64,000 nucleotides of DNA, taken from NCBI RefSeq assembly GCF_006539505.1, contig NZ_BJND01000012.1:248001-312000 (forward strand). Reading direction: 5' to 3'. The notes beneath the pieces were generated by a model that was not told where the DNA came from, did not search any database, and saw only the letters and a program-made list of their open reading frames with translations. Positions within the stretch are counted from its first letter, which is position 1. Each line of letters opens with the position of its first letter. The stretch comes from Streptomyces spinoverrucosus. GTDB lineage: Bacteria > Actinomycetota > Actinomycetes > Streptomycetales > Streptomycetaceae. Shown piece after piece: positions 34,147-42,915 of this stretch. A program made the position numbers and the translations under genes.

Positions 34147-35088
34147 GTGACGCCAGCTCCGCTCGCCGCCCGCCTCAGCGTCCCCAGCGGACCGCTGTTC
34201 TTCCCGGTCACCGCCTACCGGCCCGACGGTTCCCTGCACCTCGACGCCTACCGGGCACACGTCCGCCGCGGGGTCGACGCCGGCGCGGCCGCCGTCTTCG
34301 CGTGCTGCGGCACCGGCGAGTTCCACGCGCTCACGCCGGAGGAGTTCGAGGCCTGCGTCCGCGCGGCGGTGGAGGAGGCGGCGGGGCGCGTGCCGGTGGT
34401 CGCGGGCGCCGGATACGGGACCGCGCTCGCCGTACGCTACGCACGCCTCGCCGAACGGGCCGGGGCGGACGGGCTGCTCGCCATGCCGCCCTACCTCGTG
34501 CTCGCCGGGCAGGAGGGCCTGCTGCGGCACTACCGGGAGCTCGCGTCGGCCACCGCCCTGCCCGTCATCGTCTACCAGCGCGACAACGCCATCTTCACCC
34601 CCGAGACCGTCGTGGACCTCGCCCGCACGGACGGGATCATCGGCCTCAAGGACGGCCTCGGCGACCTGGACCTCATGCAGCGGATCGTGAGTGCGGTACG
34701 CACCGAAGTCCCGGGCGACTTCCTCTACTTCAACGGACTGCCGACCGCCGAGCAGACCCAGCTCGCCTACCACGCCATCGGCGTCCCGCTCTACTCCTCG
34801 GCCGTGTTCTGCTTCGCCCCCGAGATCGCCCTCGCCTTCCACGCCGCCCTGAACTCCGGCGACGACCGCACCGTCCGCCGCCTGCTGGACGGCTTCTACC
34901 GGCCGTTCGTCGAACTGCGGGCTCAGGGCCGCGGCTACGCCGTCGCCCTCGTCAAGGCGGGCGTACGGCTGCGCGGGCTCGATGTGGGCGAAGTACGGCC
35001 CCCGCTGCACGAACCGAGCGAGGATCATGTCAAACAGCTCGCTCAGGTGATCGAGCGTGGGTACGCGCTGCTGGAGGAGGACGCGTGA
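34147..35088 (+). CDS. kdgD: 5-dehydro-4-deoxyglucarate dehydratase
   Basis: 313 residues of the DHDPS aldolase superfamily. It dehydrates and decarboxylates 5-keto-4-deoxyglucarate to 2-oxoglutarate semialdehyde. Family marks are GPLFFPVTAY, AAAVFACCGTGEFHAL, PVIVYQRDNAIFTPE and the Schiff-base lysine in IIGLKDGLGD. The GTG at 34147 has GGAGA at good spacing and matches family length; ATG codons at 34108-34129 would add up to 13 residues. It is divergent from udh and overlaps the next gene by four bases. Confidence 0.88.
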   Translation: MTPAPLAARLSVPSGPLFFPVTAYRPDGSLHLDAYRAHVRRGVDAGAAAVFACCGTGEFHALTPEEFEACVRAAVEEAAGRVPVVAGAGYGTALAVRYARLAERAGADGLLAMPPYLVLAGQEGLLRHYRELASATALPVIVYQRDNAIFTPETVVDLARTDGIIGLKDGLGDLDLMQRIVSAVRTEVPGDFLYFNGLPTAEQTQLAYHAIGVPLYSSAVFCFAPEIALAFHAALNSGDDRTVRRLLDGFYRPFVELRAQGRGYAVALVKAGVRLRGLDVGEVRPPLHEPSEDHVKQLAQVIERGYALLEEDA

Positions 35089-36248
35089 AGGCATCGGCGT
35101 TCGTCTACCCCTGGGACGTCAACGGGGACCCGGAGGCACCGGCACGGATCGCCGCGCTCGGCGTGGACCAGGTGACGCTCGCCGCCGCCTACCACTCCAC
35201 GCGCGCCCTCACACCCCGCCACCCCCGCCACCGGATCGTCACCGCAGAACACGCCGCCGTGCTCTACCCCACGGACGCCCGCTGGGAGGGCCGCCCCCTG
35301 CGCCCGTACCCGGCCGGGGACTGGGCACCCGGCGACGCGTACGGCGAGGCGGCGGCCGCCCTCGCGGACGCCGGACTGGAGGTGCACACCTGGGTGGTCC
35401 TCGCGCACAACTCCCGCATGGGCGCCGAGCATCCGGACACCTCCGTCGTCAACGCCTACGGCGACCGCTACCCATGGGCGCCCTGCATCGCACAGCCCGC
35501 CACGCGCGCGTACCTCGTGGAACTGGCTGCCGAGGCCGCCGTACGGCCCGGTGCGCGCGGCACCGAGCTGGAGTCCCTCGGCTGGTACGGCCTCGCCCAT
35601 CTGCACGCCCACGACAAGACCGCGGGCGTCGGCCTCGGTGACGCCGGGCAGTACCTGATGTCGCTGTGCTTCTGCCCCGACTGCCGGGCGGGCTACGCCG
35701 CACAGGGCCTCGATCCCGACGAGCTGGCGGACGCCGTACGCACCGCACTGGAACCGGTGTGGCAGGGGGCGCCCTCCGACGGCGGCTGGCCGGGTGTCGA
35801 GAAGCTGCTCGGCGAGACGAAGGCGACCGCCACGCGCGCGTGGCGCGACGACACCGCACGCACCCTCCAGGAGGCGGCCGTCGCGGCCGTCCGCGCCGCC
35901 GCACCCGACGGCTTCCAGGTCCTGTTGCACGCGGACCCGGTGTCGTACCACTGCGGCGCCAACGCGGGCGTGGACCCGGCGCACATCCTGTCCGTCGCGG
36001 ACGGTGTGGTCGTGCCGTGCACGGGCGGGGCGGGCCTGCTGACGCCGTTCGCCGAGCAGGGCCGGGACGGTGCCGTGCTCGCCGCCAACTTCACCGTGGT
36101 CTCCGGGATGGGCGGACGCCCCGGCACCCTGGCCGAGGACGCCGCACGCGCGCGTGCCCTCGGTGCCACGGAACTGCGGCTGTATCACGCCGGGTTGGCG
36201 TCGGACGGCGACCTGGCGGCGGTGCGGGCGGCGCTGAACGGCAGCTGA
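35085..36248 (+). CDS. Hypothetical protein, possible TIM-barrel glycosidase-like
   Basis: 387 residues from a GTG that overlaps the kdgD stop. It has no signal peptide. The sequence alternates like a TIM barrel (KASAFVYPWDVNG, LEVHTWVVLAHNSRMG, SLGWYGLAHLHAH, FQVLLHADPVSYHCG). It carries a cysteine cluster, LCFCPDCRAGYAAQGLD (about 190), as seen in some uncharacterised family-10-like glycosyl hydrolase domains. Translational coupling to kdgD suggests sugar-acid metabolism, but the reaction is unknown. Its last 64 bp overlap the end of the convergent MFS gene. Confidence 0.7.
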   Translation: MKASAFVYPWDVNGDPEAPARIAALGVDQVTLAAAYHSTRALTPRHPRHRIVTAEHAAVLYPTDARWEGRPLRPYPAGDWAPGDAYGEAAAALADAGLEVHTWVVLAHNSRMGAEHPDTSVVNAYGDRYPWAPCIAQPATRAYLVELAAEAAVRPGARGTELESLGWYGLAHLHAHDKTAGVGLGDAGQYLMSLCFCPDCRAGYAAQGLDPDELADAVRTALEPVWQGAPSDGGWPGVEKLLGETKATATRAWRDDTARTLQEAAVAAVRAAAPDGFQVLLHADPVSYHCGANAGVDPAHILSVADGVVVPCTGGAGLLTPFAEQGRDGAVLAANFTVVSGMGGRPGTLAEDAARARALGATELRLYHAGLASDGDLAAVRAALNGS

Positions 36249-37417
36249 AGCGGCGTCAGAAGCAGAGCTAGCCCCAACAGCACGAGCAGCGGCTGGTGGG
36301 GGAGCAGCTCGACCAGGGCGGCCCCCACCGCAAGGCCCAGCACGTTCGGCACGAACATCAGGGTGCTCGCCGTGGCGGCGGTACGGCCCAGGAGGGCGTC
36401 CGGTGTGCCGTGCTGTACGGCGGTCAGGGCGGCGATCAGCACACAGGGCAGCCCGGCGCCGATCGCGACGCTGCCCGCCCAGGCCGCCGGGTCGTACGGC
36501 ACCGCCCGCAGCGCCACCGCGACGCCGGTGAGCGCGACCCCGGCCGCCGCGAACCGGCGTTCACCCAGCCGACGCAGGGCGGGGCCGGAGGCCAGGCCGA
36601 CCGCGACCGACCCGAGGCCCTGGAGGGCGGCGAGGACACCGGCGTACGCCGGGGGGTGACCCAGGCGCTCGACGACGGCGTACAGCAGGGCGCCGTTGAG
36701 ACCGGCGAAGAGCATGGTGGTGCCGCCGGTGAGGACGAGCGGGCGGAGGCGCGGGTGGGTCCAGAGGTGGCGGACGCCCTCGGACGTGCGTGCGCGTCGG
36801 CCGCCGGTGGGCGGGCGCTCCCGGACGCGCAGGGCGGCGTACAGGGCCGTGGCGAGCACGAAGGTGGCCGCGTCCAGCAGGGCGACGCTCGGCCCGCCGT
36901 ACGCCGCGTAGACGCCCGCTCCGGCGAGCGGGGCGGTCAGCTTCATGCCCTCGGTGACGGTCATGCGCAGGCCGTTGAAGTCGCCGAGCAGGTCCGGGTC
37001 GAGCGCGGTGGCGACGAGCGCCGACTCGGCGGCGTCCTGGACGACGCCCGCCGCGCCGTACACGAACAGGACCGCGAACAGCAGCCACACGTCACCCGGG
37101 GAGTCCACCGTGAGGAGGGTGGGCAGGAGTGCCGCCATGAGCAGGTTTGTTCCGATCAGCAGGGGGTTGCGGCGAACGCGGTCCGCCAGGGTGCCGAGGA
37201 GGGGACCGGCGAGGGTGGGCGCCCACATGGCGAGCAGGGTCAGCGCGGCGAGGCCGTCGGAGCCGGTGAGGTCCTTGACCCAGACGCCGGTGGCCAGCCA
37301 CAGGGCGGAGGTGCCGAGGCCGGAGATCACTGTGCCGGTGAGGTAGAGGGTGGCGGTGCGGTTGCGCAGGAGGCGGGGGAGGCCGGGGCGGGGGTGGGGC
37401 GGGGTCGGGCGGGTCAT
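36185..37417 (-). CDS. MFS transporter
   Basis: 410 residues with about 12 hydrophobic segments. The A-motif-like GTLADRVRRNPLLIG loop follows the second helix. It belongs to the enterobactin exporter/MFS_3-type drug exporter group (VVQDAAESALVATALDPDLLGDFNGLR). The start is the ATG at 37415-37417. The gene overlaps tail to tail with the hypothetical gene by 64 bp. There is no clear link to pectin metabolism. Confidence 0.85.
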   Translation of the reverse strand: MTRPTPPHPRPGLPRLLRNRTATLYLTGTVISGLGTSALWLATGVWVKDLTGSDGLAALTLLAMWAPTLAGPLLGTLADRVRRNPLLIGTNLLMAALLPTLLTVDSPGDVWLLFAVLFVYGAAGVVQDAAESALVATALDPDLLGDFNGLRMTVTEGMKLTAPLAGAGVYAAYGGPSVALLDAATFVLATALYAALRVRERPPTGGRRARTSEGVRHLWTHPRLRPLVLTGGTTMLFAGLNGALLYAVVERLGHPPAYAGVLAALQGLGSVAVGLASGPALRRLGERRFAAAGVALTGVAVALRAVPYDPAAWAGSVAIGAGLPCVLIAALTAVQHGTPDALLGRTAATASTLMFVPNVLGLAVGAALVELLPHQPLLVLLGLALLLTPLQLPFSAARTAARSPSDANPA

Positions 37418-37548
37418 GCCTGGTGATCGTGGGTCTAAGGCGCGGCGGGACGGATCGGGCAGGTGCCGTAGAAAACGGCACGGACGACCGATGACTTCCG
37501 GCGCCGCTGTCGGTCTACCTCCCAAGACGCCACCCCTGAGGAGCACCG

Positions 37549-38148
37549 ATGACCACCGACCCGCCCCCCTTCGACTTCGGCCCGCAGACCCGGATCGTCG
37601 CGCGCCTCGCCGCCGGGGTGACCGACGAGCAGCTCACGGACCCGACGCCCTGCCCGCGGATGGCGGTGCGCAACCTGCTGGGGCACCTGGTGGGGCTGAC
37701 CGTCGCCTTCCGGGACGCCGGCCGCAAGGCCCTCGGCCCGACGACCGACACCAGCCCGGACGAGACCGTGCCGGACATCGGCCCCGGCTGGCGCGAGGAG
37801 CTGCCCAAGGTCCTCGACGAACTCGCCGACACCTGGCGCGACCCCGCCGCCTGGACCGGCATGACCCGCGCGGGCGGCGTGGACCTGCCCGGCGCGATCG
37901 CGGGCGCGGTCGCGATCAACGAGCTGGTAATCCACGCCTGGGACCTCGCCCGCGCCACGGGCCAGCCGTACGCCCCCGACCCGGCGGCACTGCGCTCGTC
38001 CTACGACTTCCTCATCACGGCGGCCGACGACCCCATCCGCGACGACACCCTCTTCGGCCCGATCGTCACGGTCCCGGAGGATGCGCCACTGCTGGACCGG
38101 GCGGTGGGGTTGAGCGGGCGGGATCCGGGGTGGGGGCGCGGGGCGTGA
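37549..38148 (+). CDS. TIGR03086-family (mycothiol maleylpyruvate isomerase-like) protein
   Basis: 199 residues with a DinB/MDMPI four-helix fold. The motif DPTPCPRMAVRNLLGHLVGL carries a metal-binding histidine, and INELVIHAWDLARATGQP carries another, typical of the TIGR03086 actinobacterial family. Members may be thiol-dependent transferases, but the function is unknown here. GAGGAG precedes the ATG. It is monocistronic. Confidence 0.85.
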   Translation: MTTDPPPFDFGPQTRIVARLAAGVTDEQLTDPTPCPRMAVRNLLGHLVGLTVAFRDAGRKALGPTTDTSPDETVPDIGPGWREELPKVLDELADTWRDPAAWTGMTRAGGVDLPGAIAGAVAINELVIHAWDLARATGQPYAPDPAALRSSYDFLITAADDPIRDDTLFGPIVTVPEDAPLLDRAVGLSGRDPGWGRGA

Positions 38149-38199
38149 GGTTGGGTGGGGCGGGGTGGGGGTTGTGGCGCGGATGGTGCGCTTCAGCGG

Positions 38200-38614
38200 G
38201 TGTGGACGGGTGGGCGGTGACGTGAGCGAGGCGGACCCTGGTTGCTGGGCCCGCAGTTGAGGTCGAGCGGGCGGGCGCCGGGTGTGGACGCGTGGGCGGT
38301 GAGGCTGGGCGAGGCGGACCCGGGTCGCTACGCGGACGTTGAGGCCGAGCGGGCGGCCCCCCCAGCGCGGGGACGCGCGGACGGTGACCCCGTCAAGGGG
38401 ACGGAACCCGAGGTGGGCGAGTGCGCGGGGAGCGGGGGCGGACGGCGGGGACGCGCGGACGGTGATGCCGAGTGGACGGGGCCAGGGGCGACGCGTGGAC
38501 GGTCAGCGGGGCGGCCGGGTTCGGGGGTGAACGTACGCGGTGAGCGGGCGGACGGGACCCGCGGTCGGCGTGTCCGCGGTGAGCGGGCGGACGGGAGCCG
38601 CGGTCGGCGTGTCC
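38200..38614. repeat. Intergenic region with degenerate tandem repeats
   Basis: Two imperfect 82-bp copies start at 38200 and 38282. Two nearly perfect 39-bp copies start at 38537 and 38576. Between them are shorter GGACGCGCGGACGGTGA-like units. The whole gap 38149-38636 is very GC-rich, and open frames through it look non-biological (Arg/Gly-rich, repeat-driven). I see no gene here. Confidence 0.7.
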
Positions 38615-38636
38615 GTGGTGTGCGTACGCTCCTCGG

Positions 38637-39389
38637 ATGTCCTTCGCGCTCACCGTCCTCGGCACCGCCTCCCCGCACCCGCAGCCCGGTCGGCCCTGCT
38701 CGGGGTATCTGGTGCGGGGTGCCGGTGCTGAGGTGTGGGTGGACGCCGGGCCCGGGACCTTCGCTGCGTTGCAGCGGCACACGGATCCCGCGCGGCTGAG
38801 CGCCATTTGGATCTCGCATCTCCATGCCGACCACAACGCGGACCTGCTGTCCGCCCTCTACGGCCTCGCGTACGGCGGTCTCACCCCGCCCGCGCCCATC
38901 CCCGTCCACGCCCCACGCGACTGCGCCCGGCGTCTCGCCGGGTTCTTCGGGCGCACCGACACCGCCTTCCTGAGCGGCGTCTTCGACTTCCGGCCGCTGC
39001 ACGACGGGCACACCGCCCAGTACGGCGAGCTCCACCTCACCTCCCGTGCCGTCGCGCACGACGTCGAGGCCTACGGGCTGCGAGTCACCTGCGACGGGCG
39101 GGTGTTCGCCTACTCCGGGGACAGCGGCCCGTGCGCCGGACTCGGTGAACTCGCTCGGGACGCGGACCTCTTCCTGTGCGAGGCGGACATAGACGAGCAT
39201 CGCGAAGGCGAACAGGTTCATCTGACCCCCGAGGACGTCGGCGCGACCGCCCGCGCGGCAGGCGTACGGGAGTTGCTCGTCACGCACGTCGGACCCACGC
39301 TCACCCCCGAAGCGGCGACCGCCCGCGCCGCCGCGGCCTTCGGCGGGCCCACCGGCACGGCCCGGGAGGGCACCGTCCACCGGATCTGA
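38637..39389 (+). CDS. MBL-fold metallo-hydrolase (RNase Z-like)
   Basis: 250 residues. The metallo-beta-lactamase motif is ISHLHADHNADL (about 60), with later ligands in AHDVEAYGLR, FAYSGDSGPC and LLVTHVGPT. It resembles stand-alone RNase Z/ElaC-like hydrolases of unknown substrate. A -10-like TACGCT at 38625-38630 ends six bases before the ATG, and no ribosome site is present, so the mRNA may be leaderless. Confidence 0.88.
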   Translation: MSFALTVLGTASPHPQPGRPCSGYLVRGAGAEVWVDAGPGTFAALQRHTDPARLSAIWISHLHADHNADLLSALYGLAYGGLTPPAPIPVHAPRDCARRLAGFFGRTDTAFLSGVFDFRPLHDGHTAQYGELHLTSRAVAHDVEAYGLRVTCDGRVFAYSGDSGPCAGLGELARDADLFLCEADIDEHREGEQVHLTPEDVGATARAAGVRELLVTHVGPTLTPEAATARAAAAFGGPTGTAREGTVHRI

Positions 39390-39438
39390 CGGCGGCGTCG
39401 CGGCGGCGCAGCAACTCCAACTTCTTTTGTCAGAAGCA

Positions 39439-39498
39439 TTGACGAAGCACACACGCGCTCCTACCTTCAACGCGTCGTACTTCGTACGTCATATATGA
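39439..39498 (+). promoter_or_regulatory. Promoter and palindrome upstream of the GntR gene
   Basis: TTGACG (39439-39444) and TACCTT (39462-39467) are 17 bp apart. The perfect 10-bp palindrome TCATATATGA (39489-39498) follows, about 30 bp before the ATG. Its AT-rich core stands out and suits a FadR-type GntR operator. Confidence 0.6.
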
Positions 39499-39528
39499 GA
39501 CGCGATACGCGAGATCCGAGAGGCGCGC

Positions 39529-40197
39529 ATGACCTCTGTGCCCACGCCGATCCCCTCCCGCACGCAGTACGTGCTGGAGGAGATCAAACGCCGCATCCTC
39601 ACCGGGCAGCTGACGCCCGGTCAGGCCCTGGTGGAGACCGAGCTCGCCGCGCAGTTCGGGGTGTCGAAGACCCCGGTGCGGGAGGCGCTCAAGACGCTCG
39701 CCGGGACCGGGCTGGTGGTGATGAGCCAGTACAAGGGCGTCACCGTCCGCATGGTGGACGCGGACATGGCACGCGAGGTCTACGACGTGCGGTTGCTGCT
39801 GGAGCCGGAGGCCCTGCGGCGCTCCGTCCGGCGCGGAGCCTCCCTCGACGCCGCGCGCGACGCGCTGACCCGGGCCGACGACGCCACCGACACCGCCGAA
39901 CGGTCGCTGGCCAATCGGGAGTTCCACCGCGCCCTGTACGTGCCCTGCGGCAACCCCCTGCTCGGCCGGATGCTCGACGAGGTCCGCGACCAGGCGGCCC
40001 TCGTCTCCGCCGTCGCCTGGGCCGCCGACCCGTCCTGGGAGCGGGAGGCCAATGAGCACCGCGAGATCCTGCGCCTGGCCCTGGACGGCGACGCCGACGG
40101 CGCCGCGCGCGCCCTCCACGCGCACATCGCGTCGTTCGTCGAGCGGGCCTTCCCCCAAGCGGAGACCGAGGCCCAGGGAGAGGACGGTCAGAAATGA
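39529..40197 (+). CDS. GntR-family (FadR subfamily) regulator
   Basis: 222 residues. The winged HTH (about 10-72) reads LTPGQALVETELAAQFGVSKTPVREALKTLAGTGLV. The FCD sensor domain follows with metal-site histidines (EFHRALY, EHREIL, LHAHIASF). Such regulators sense sugar acids or keto acids. It is the first gene of a run that includes a keto-sugar-acid lyase and a sugar-acid dehydratase, and overlaps the next gene by four bases. It is the likely local repressor. Confidence 0.92.
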   Translation: MTSVPTPIPSRTQYVLEEIKRRILTGQLTPGQALVETELAAQFGVSKTPVREALKTLAGTGLVVMSQYKGVTVRMVDADMAREVYDVRLLLEPEALRRSVRRGASLDAARDALTRADDATDTAERSLANREFHRALYVPCGNPLLGRMLDEVRDQAALVSAVAWAADPSWEREANEHREILRLALDGDADGAARALHAHIASFVERAFPQAETEAQGEDGQK

Positions 40198-41102
40198 CAA
40201 CGACGTTCGAGACCCAGCGGGCGGCCCTGGCCGACGTGGTGGCGATCCCGGTGACCCCGTTCGCCGAGGACGGCTCCGTCGACCCGGACGCCCACCGGGC
40301 CCTGCTGCGTCGTCTGCTCGACGGTGGGATCAGGACCCTCACCCCCAACGGCAACACCGGCGAGTTCTACGCCCTCACCCCCCAAGAACGCCAACTGGTC
40401 ACCGACTTGACCATCGACGAGGCCGGTGACCGCGCGGTGATCCTGGTCGGCGTCGGCCACGACGTGCCCACCGCCGTCGCCTCCGCCCGGTACGCCCGGG
40501 AGCGGGGTGCCCAGATGGTGATGGTCCATCAGCCCGTCCACCCGTACGTCTCGCAGAGCGGCTGGGTCGACTACCACCGCGCGATCGCCGAGGCCGTCCC
40601 CGAGCTGGGCGTCGTCCCGTACATCCGCAACGCCCAGCTGCACGGCGCCCGCCTCGCCGAACTCGCCGACGCCTGCCCCAACGTCATCGGCGTCAAGTAC
40701 GCCGTCCCGGACGCGGCACGGTTCGCCGCCTTCGCCCGGGACGCGGGACTTGACCGGTTCGTGTGGGTGGCCGGCCTCGCCGAGCCGTACGCGCCCTCCT
40801 ACTTCTCCGCGGGCGCCACCGGCTTCACCTCCGGCCTGGTGAACGTCGCCCCGTCCGTTTCGCTGAACATGATCGAAGCGCTTCGATCCGGCGACTACCC
40901 GGCCGCGATGAAGGTCTGGGAACAGATCCGCCGCTTCGAGGAACTGCGCGCCGCGAACGGTTCCGCGAACAACGTCACCGTCGTCAAGGAGGCCCTCGCC
41001 TCCCTCGGGCTCTGCCGCCGCGAGGTCCGCCCGCCGAGCAGGCCGCTGCCCGAGAGCGAGCGCGCCGAGGTCGCCGCCATCGCGGCCGGGTGGTCGATAT
41101 GA
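40194..41102 (+). CDS. DHDPS-family enzyme, probable 2-keto-3-deoxy sugar-acid dehydratase or aldolase
   Basis: 302 residues. It keeps the superfamily lysine (NVIGVKYAVPD), but has PNGNTGEFYAL in place of DapA's GTTGE and YIRNAQ in place of YxIPGR, so it is not a lysine-pathway enzyme. In context with the overlapping arabonate-dehydratase-like gene, it may convert L-2-keto-3-deoxyarabonate to 2-oxoglutarate semialdehyde (dehydratase route) or cleave it (aldolase route). The choice cannot be made from the sequence. Confidence 0.8.
   Translation: MTTTFETQRAALADVVAIPVTPFAEDGSVDPDAHRALLRRLLDGGIRTLTPNGNTGEFYALTPQERQLVTDLTIDEAGDRAVILVGVGHDVPTAVASARYARERGAQMVMVHQPVHPYVSQSGWVDYHRAIAEAVPELGVVPYIRNAQLHGARLAELADACPNVIGVKYAVPDAARFAAFARDAGLDRFVWVAGLAEPYAPSYFSAGATGFTSGLVNVAPSVSLNMIEALRSGDYPAAMKVWEQIRRFEELRAANGSANNVTVVKEALASLGLCRREVRPPSRPLPESERAEVAAIAAGWSI
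40871..40888 (+). promoter_or_regulatory. 18-bp perfect palindrome inside the DHDPS-family gene
   Basis: GATCGAAGCGCTTCGATC encodes part of MIEALRS and uses the uncommon codons CTT and CGA. Its AAGCGCTT core recurs at 42870-42877 and 49595-49602, so it may be an internal operator. Confidence 0.35.
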
Positions 41103-42829
41103 CCGACCGGAGGCGCCCCAAAGAGCTCAGAAGCCACCAGTGGTACGGCACCGACGGCCTGCGATCCTTCAGCCACCGCGCCCGCACCCGCCAGCTCGGC
41201 TACCTGCCCGAGGAACACCTGGGCAAGCCGGTCATCGCGATCCTCAACACCTGGTCCGACATCAACCCCTGCCACGTGCACCTGCGCGACCGCGCCCAGG
41301 CCGTGAAACGGGGGGTGTGGCAGGCCGGGGGCTTCCCGCTCGAATTCCCGGTCGCCACGCTCAGCGAGACGTTCCAGAAACCGACCCCCATGCTCTACCG
41401 CAACCTCCTCGCCATGGAGACCGAGGAACTGCTGCGGTCGTACCCGGTCGACGGGGCGGTGCTGATGGGCGGCTGTGACAAGTCGACACCCGCGCTGCTC
41501 ATGGGCGCCGCCTCGGTGGACCTGCCGACGGTGTTCGTGCCCGCCGGGCCCATGCTGCCGGGGCACTGGCGCAACGAGGTGCTGGGTTCCGGTACCGACA
41601 TGTGGAAGTACTGGGACGACAAGCGGGCCGGCCTGATCGGCGACTGCGAGATGGCCGAGCTGGAGAGCGGGCTGGCCCGCTCGCCCGGTCACTGCATGAC
41701 GATGGGTACGGCATCCACCCTCACCGCCGCCGCGGAGGCGCTCGGCGTGACCGTGCCGGGCGCGTCCAGCATCCCCGCCGTGGACTCCGGGCACGACCGG
41801 ATGGCCGCCGCGGCGGGCCTGCGGATCGTCGAACTGGTCCACCAGGACCGCACGCTGAACGACATCCTCACCCGCGACGCCTTCGAGGACGCCGTCACCA
41901 CCGTCCTGGGCCTCGGCGGCTCCACCAACGCCGTCATCCACCTGATCGCCATGGCGGGCCGAGCGGGCGTCCGCCTCACCCTCGACGATTTCGACCGCAT
42001 CGCCCGCACGGTGCCGGTGCTCGCCAACGTACGGCCCGGCGGACAGACGTACCTGATGGAGGACTTCCACTTCGCGGGCGGCCTGCCCGGGTTCCTCTCC
42101 CGGATCCCGGACCTGCTCCACCTGGACCGGCCGACCGTCTCGTACGACACCCTGCGCGAACAACTGGAAGGCGCCCAGGTCCACAACGACGACGTCATCC
42201 GGCCCCGCGACAACCCGGTCGCGAGCGAGGGCGGGGTCGCCGTGCTGCGCGGCAACCTCTGCCCGGACGGCGCCGTCATCAAGCACATCGCCGCCGAACC
42301 GCACCTGCTCAAGCACACCGGTCCCGCGGTCGTCTTCGACGACTACAGGACGATGCAGCGGACCATCAACGACCCGTCGCTGAACATCACCGCCGACAGC
42401 GTGCTCGTGCTGCGCAATGCCGGACCCAAGGGCGGCCCGGGCATGCCCGAGTACGGCATGCTGCCGCTCCCCGACCACCTGCTGAAGCAGGGCGTACGGG
42501 ACATGGTGAGGATCTCCGACGCCCGGATGAGCGGCACGAGTTACGGCGCGTGTGTGCTGCACGTGGCGCCCGAGTCATACATCGGCGGACCGCTGGCCCT
42601 GGTCAGGACCGGCGACTCCATCACCCTCGATGTCGCGGCGCGGACCCTCCAACTCAACGTGGATGACGAGGAGTTGGTGCGCCGGAGGGCGGAGTGGACG
42701 CCGCCGCCCGCCCGGTACGAGCGCGGCTACGGCGCGCTCTACAACGAACAGATCACCCAGGCCGACACCGGCTGCGACTTCGAGTTCCTGGCCCGCCCGG
42801 GCACGGTGCAGGACCCGTACGCCGGCTGA
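41099..42829 (+). CDS. IlvD/Edd-family sugar-acid dehydratase, probable L-arabinonate dehydratase
   Basis: 576 residues, as for L-arabinonate dehydratases. The [2Fe-2S] ligands are C58 (INPCHVHL), C126 (GGCDKSTPA) and C199 (SPGHCMTMGT), each one position before those I recall for the Rhizobium L-arabinonate dehydratase. It would convert L-arabonate to 2-keto-3-deoxyarabonate. The surrounding pectin and arabinan genes support this substrate, but other pentonates are possible. The ATG overlaps the preceding stop. Its cluster would come from machinery such as the suf system at 2-9 kb. Confidence 0.87.
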   Translation: MTDRRRPKELRSHQWYGTDGLRSFSHRARTRQLGYLPEEHLGKPVIAILNTWSDINPCHVHLRDRAQAVKRGVWQAGGFPLEFPVATLSETFQKPTPMLYRNLLAMETEELLRSYPVDGAVLMGGCDKSTPALLMGAASVDLPTVFVPAGPMLPGHWRNEVLGSGTDMWKYWDDKRAGLIGDCEMAELESGLARSPGHCMTMGTASTLTAAAEALGVTVPGASSIPAVDSGHDRMAAAAGLRIVELVHQDRTLNDILTRDAFEDAVTTVLGLGGSTNAVIHLIAMAGRAGVRLTLDDFDRIARTVPVLANVRPGGQTYLMEDFHFAGGLPGFLSRIPDLLHLDRPTVSYDTLREQLEGAQVHNDDVIRPRDNPVASEGGVAVLRGNLCPDGAVIKHIAAEPHLLKHTGPAVVFDDYRTMQRTINDPSLNITADSVLVLRNAGPKGGPGMPEYGMLPLPDHLLKQGVRDMVRISDARMSGTSYGACVLHVAPESYIGGPLALVRTGDSITLDVAARTLQLNVDDEELVRRRAEWTPPPARYERGYGALYNEQITQADTGCDFEFLARPGTVQDPYAG

Positions 42830-42867
42830 CCCACAGCAGCACGACCTCGCACAACCATGCACCCGGA

Positions 42868-42879
42868 GAAAGCGCTTCC
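42868..42879 (+). promoter_or_regulatory. AAGCGCTT-core palindrome before the ABC permease genes
   Basis: GAAAGCGCTTCC in the 86-bp gap has an 8-bp perfect core (42870-42877). LacI-family operators of Streptomyces sugar genes have this general form. It is the only notable feature between the dehydratase and permease genes. Confidence 0.45.
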
Positions 42880-42915
42880 CGCACGCCGCACGAGAACCGA
42901 GAACGGAGAACAGTC

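Noticed and set aside
38242..38799. A protein-coding gene through the repeat region
   Set aside because: The open frame is Arg/Gly-rich, driven by tandem repeats, and overlaps the well-supported MBL-fold gene in another frame.
40194..41102. A second lysine-pathway dapA
   Set aside because: The GTTGE and YxIPGR motifs of true DapA are replaced, and the gene sits in a sugar-acid operon.
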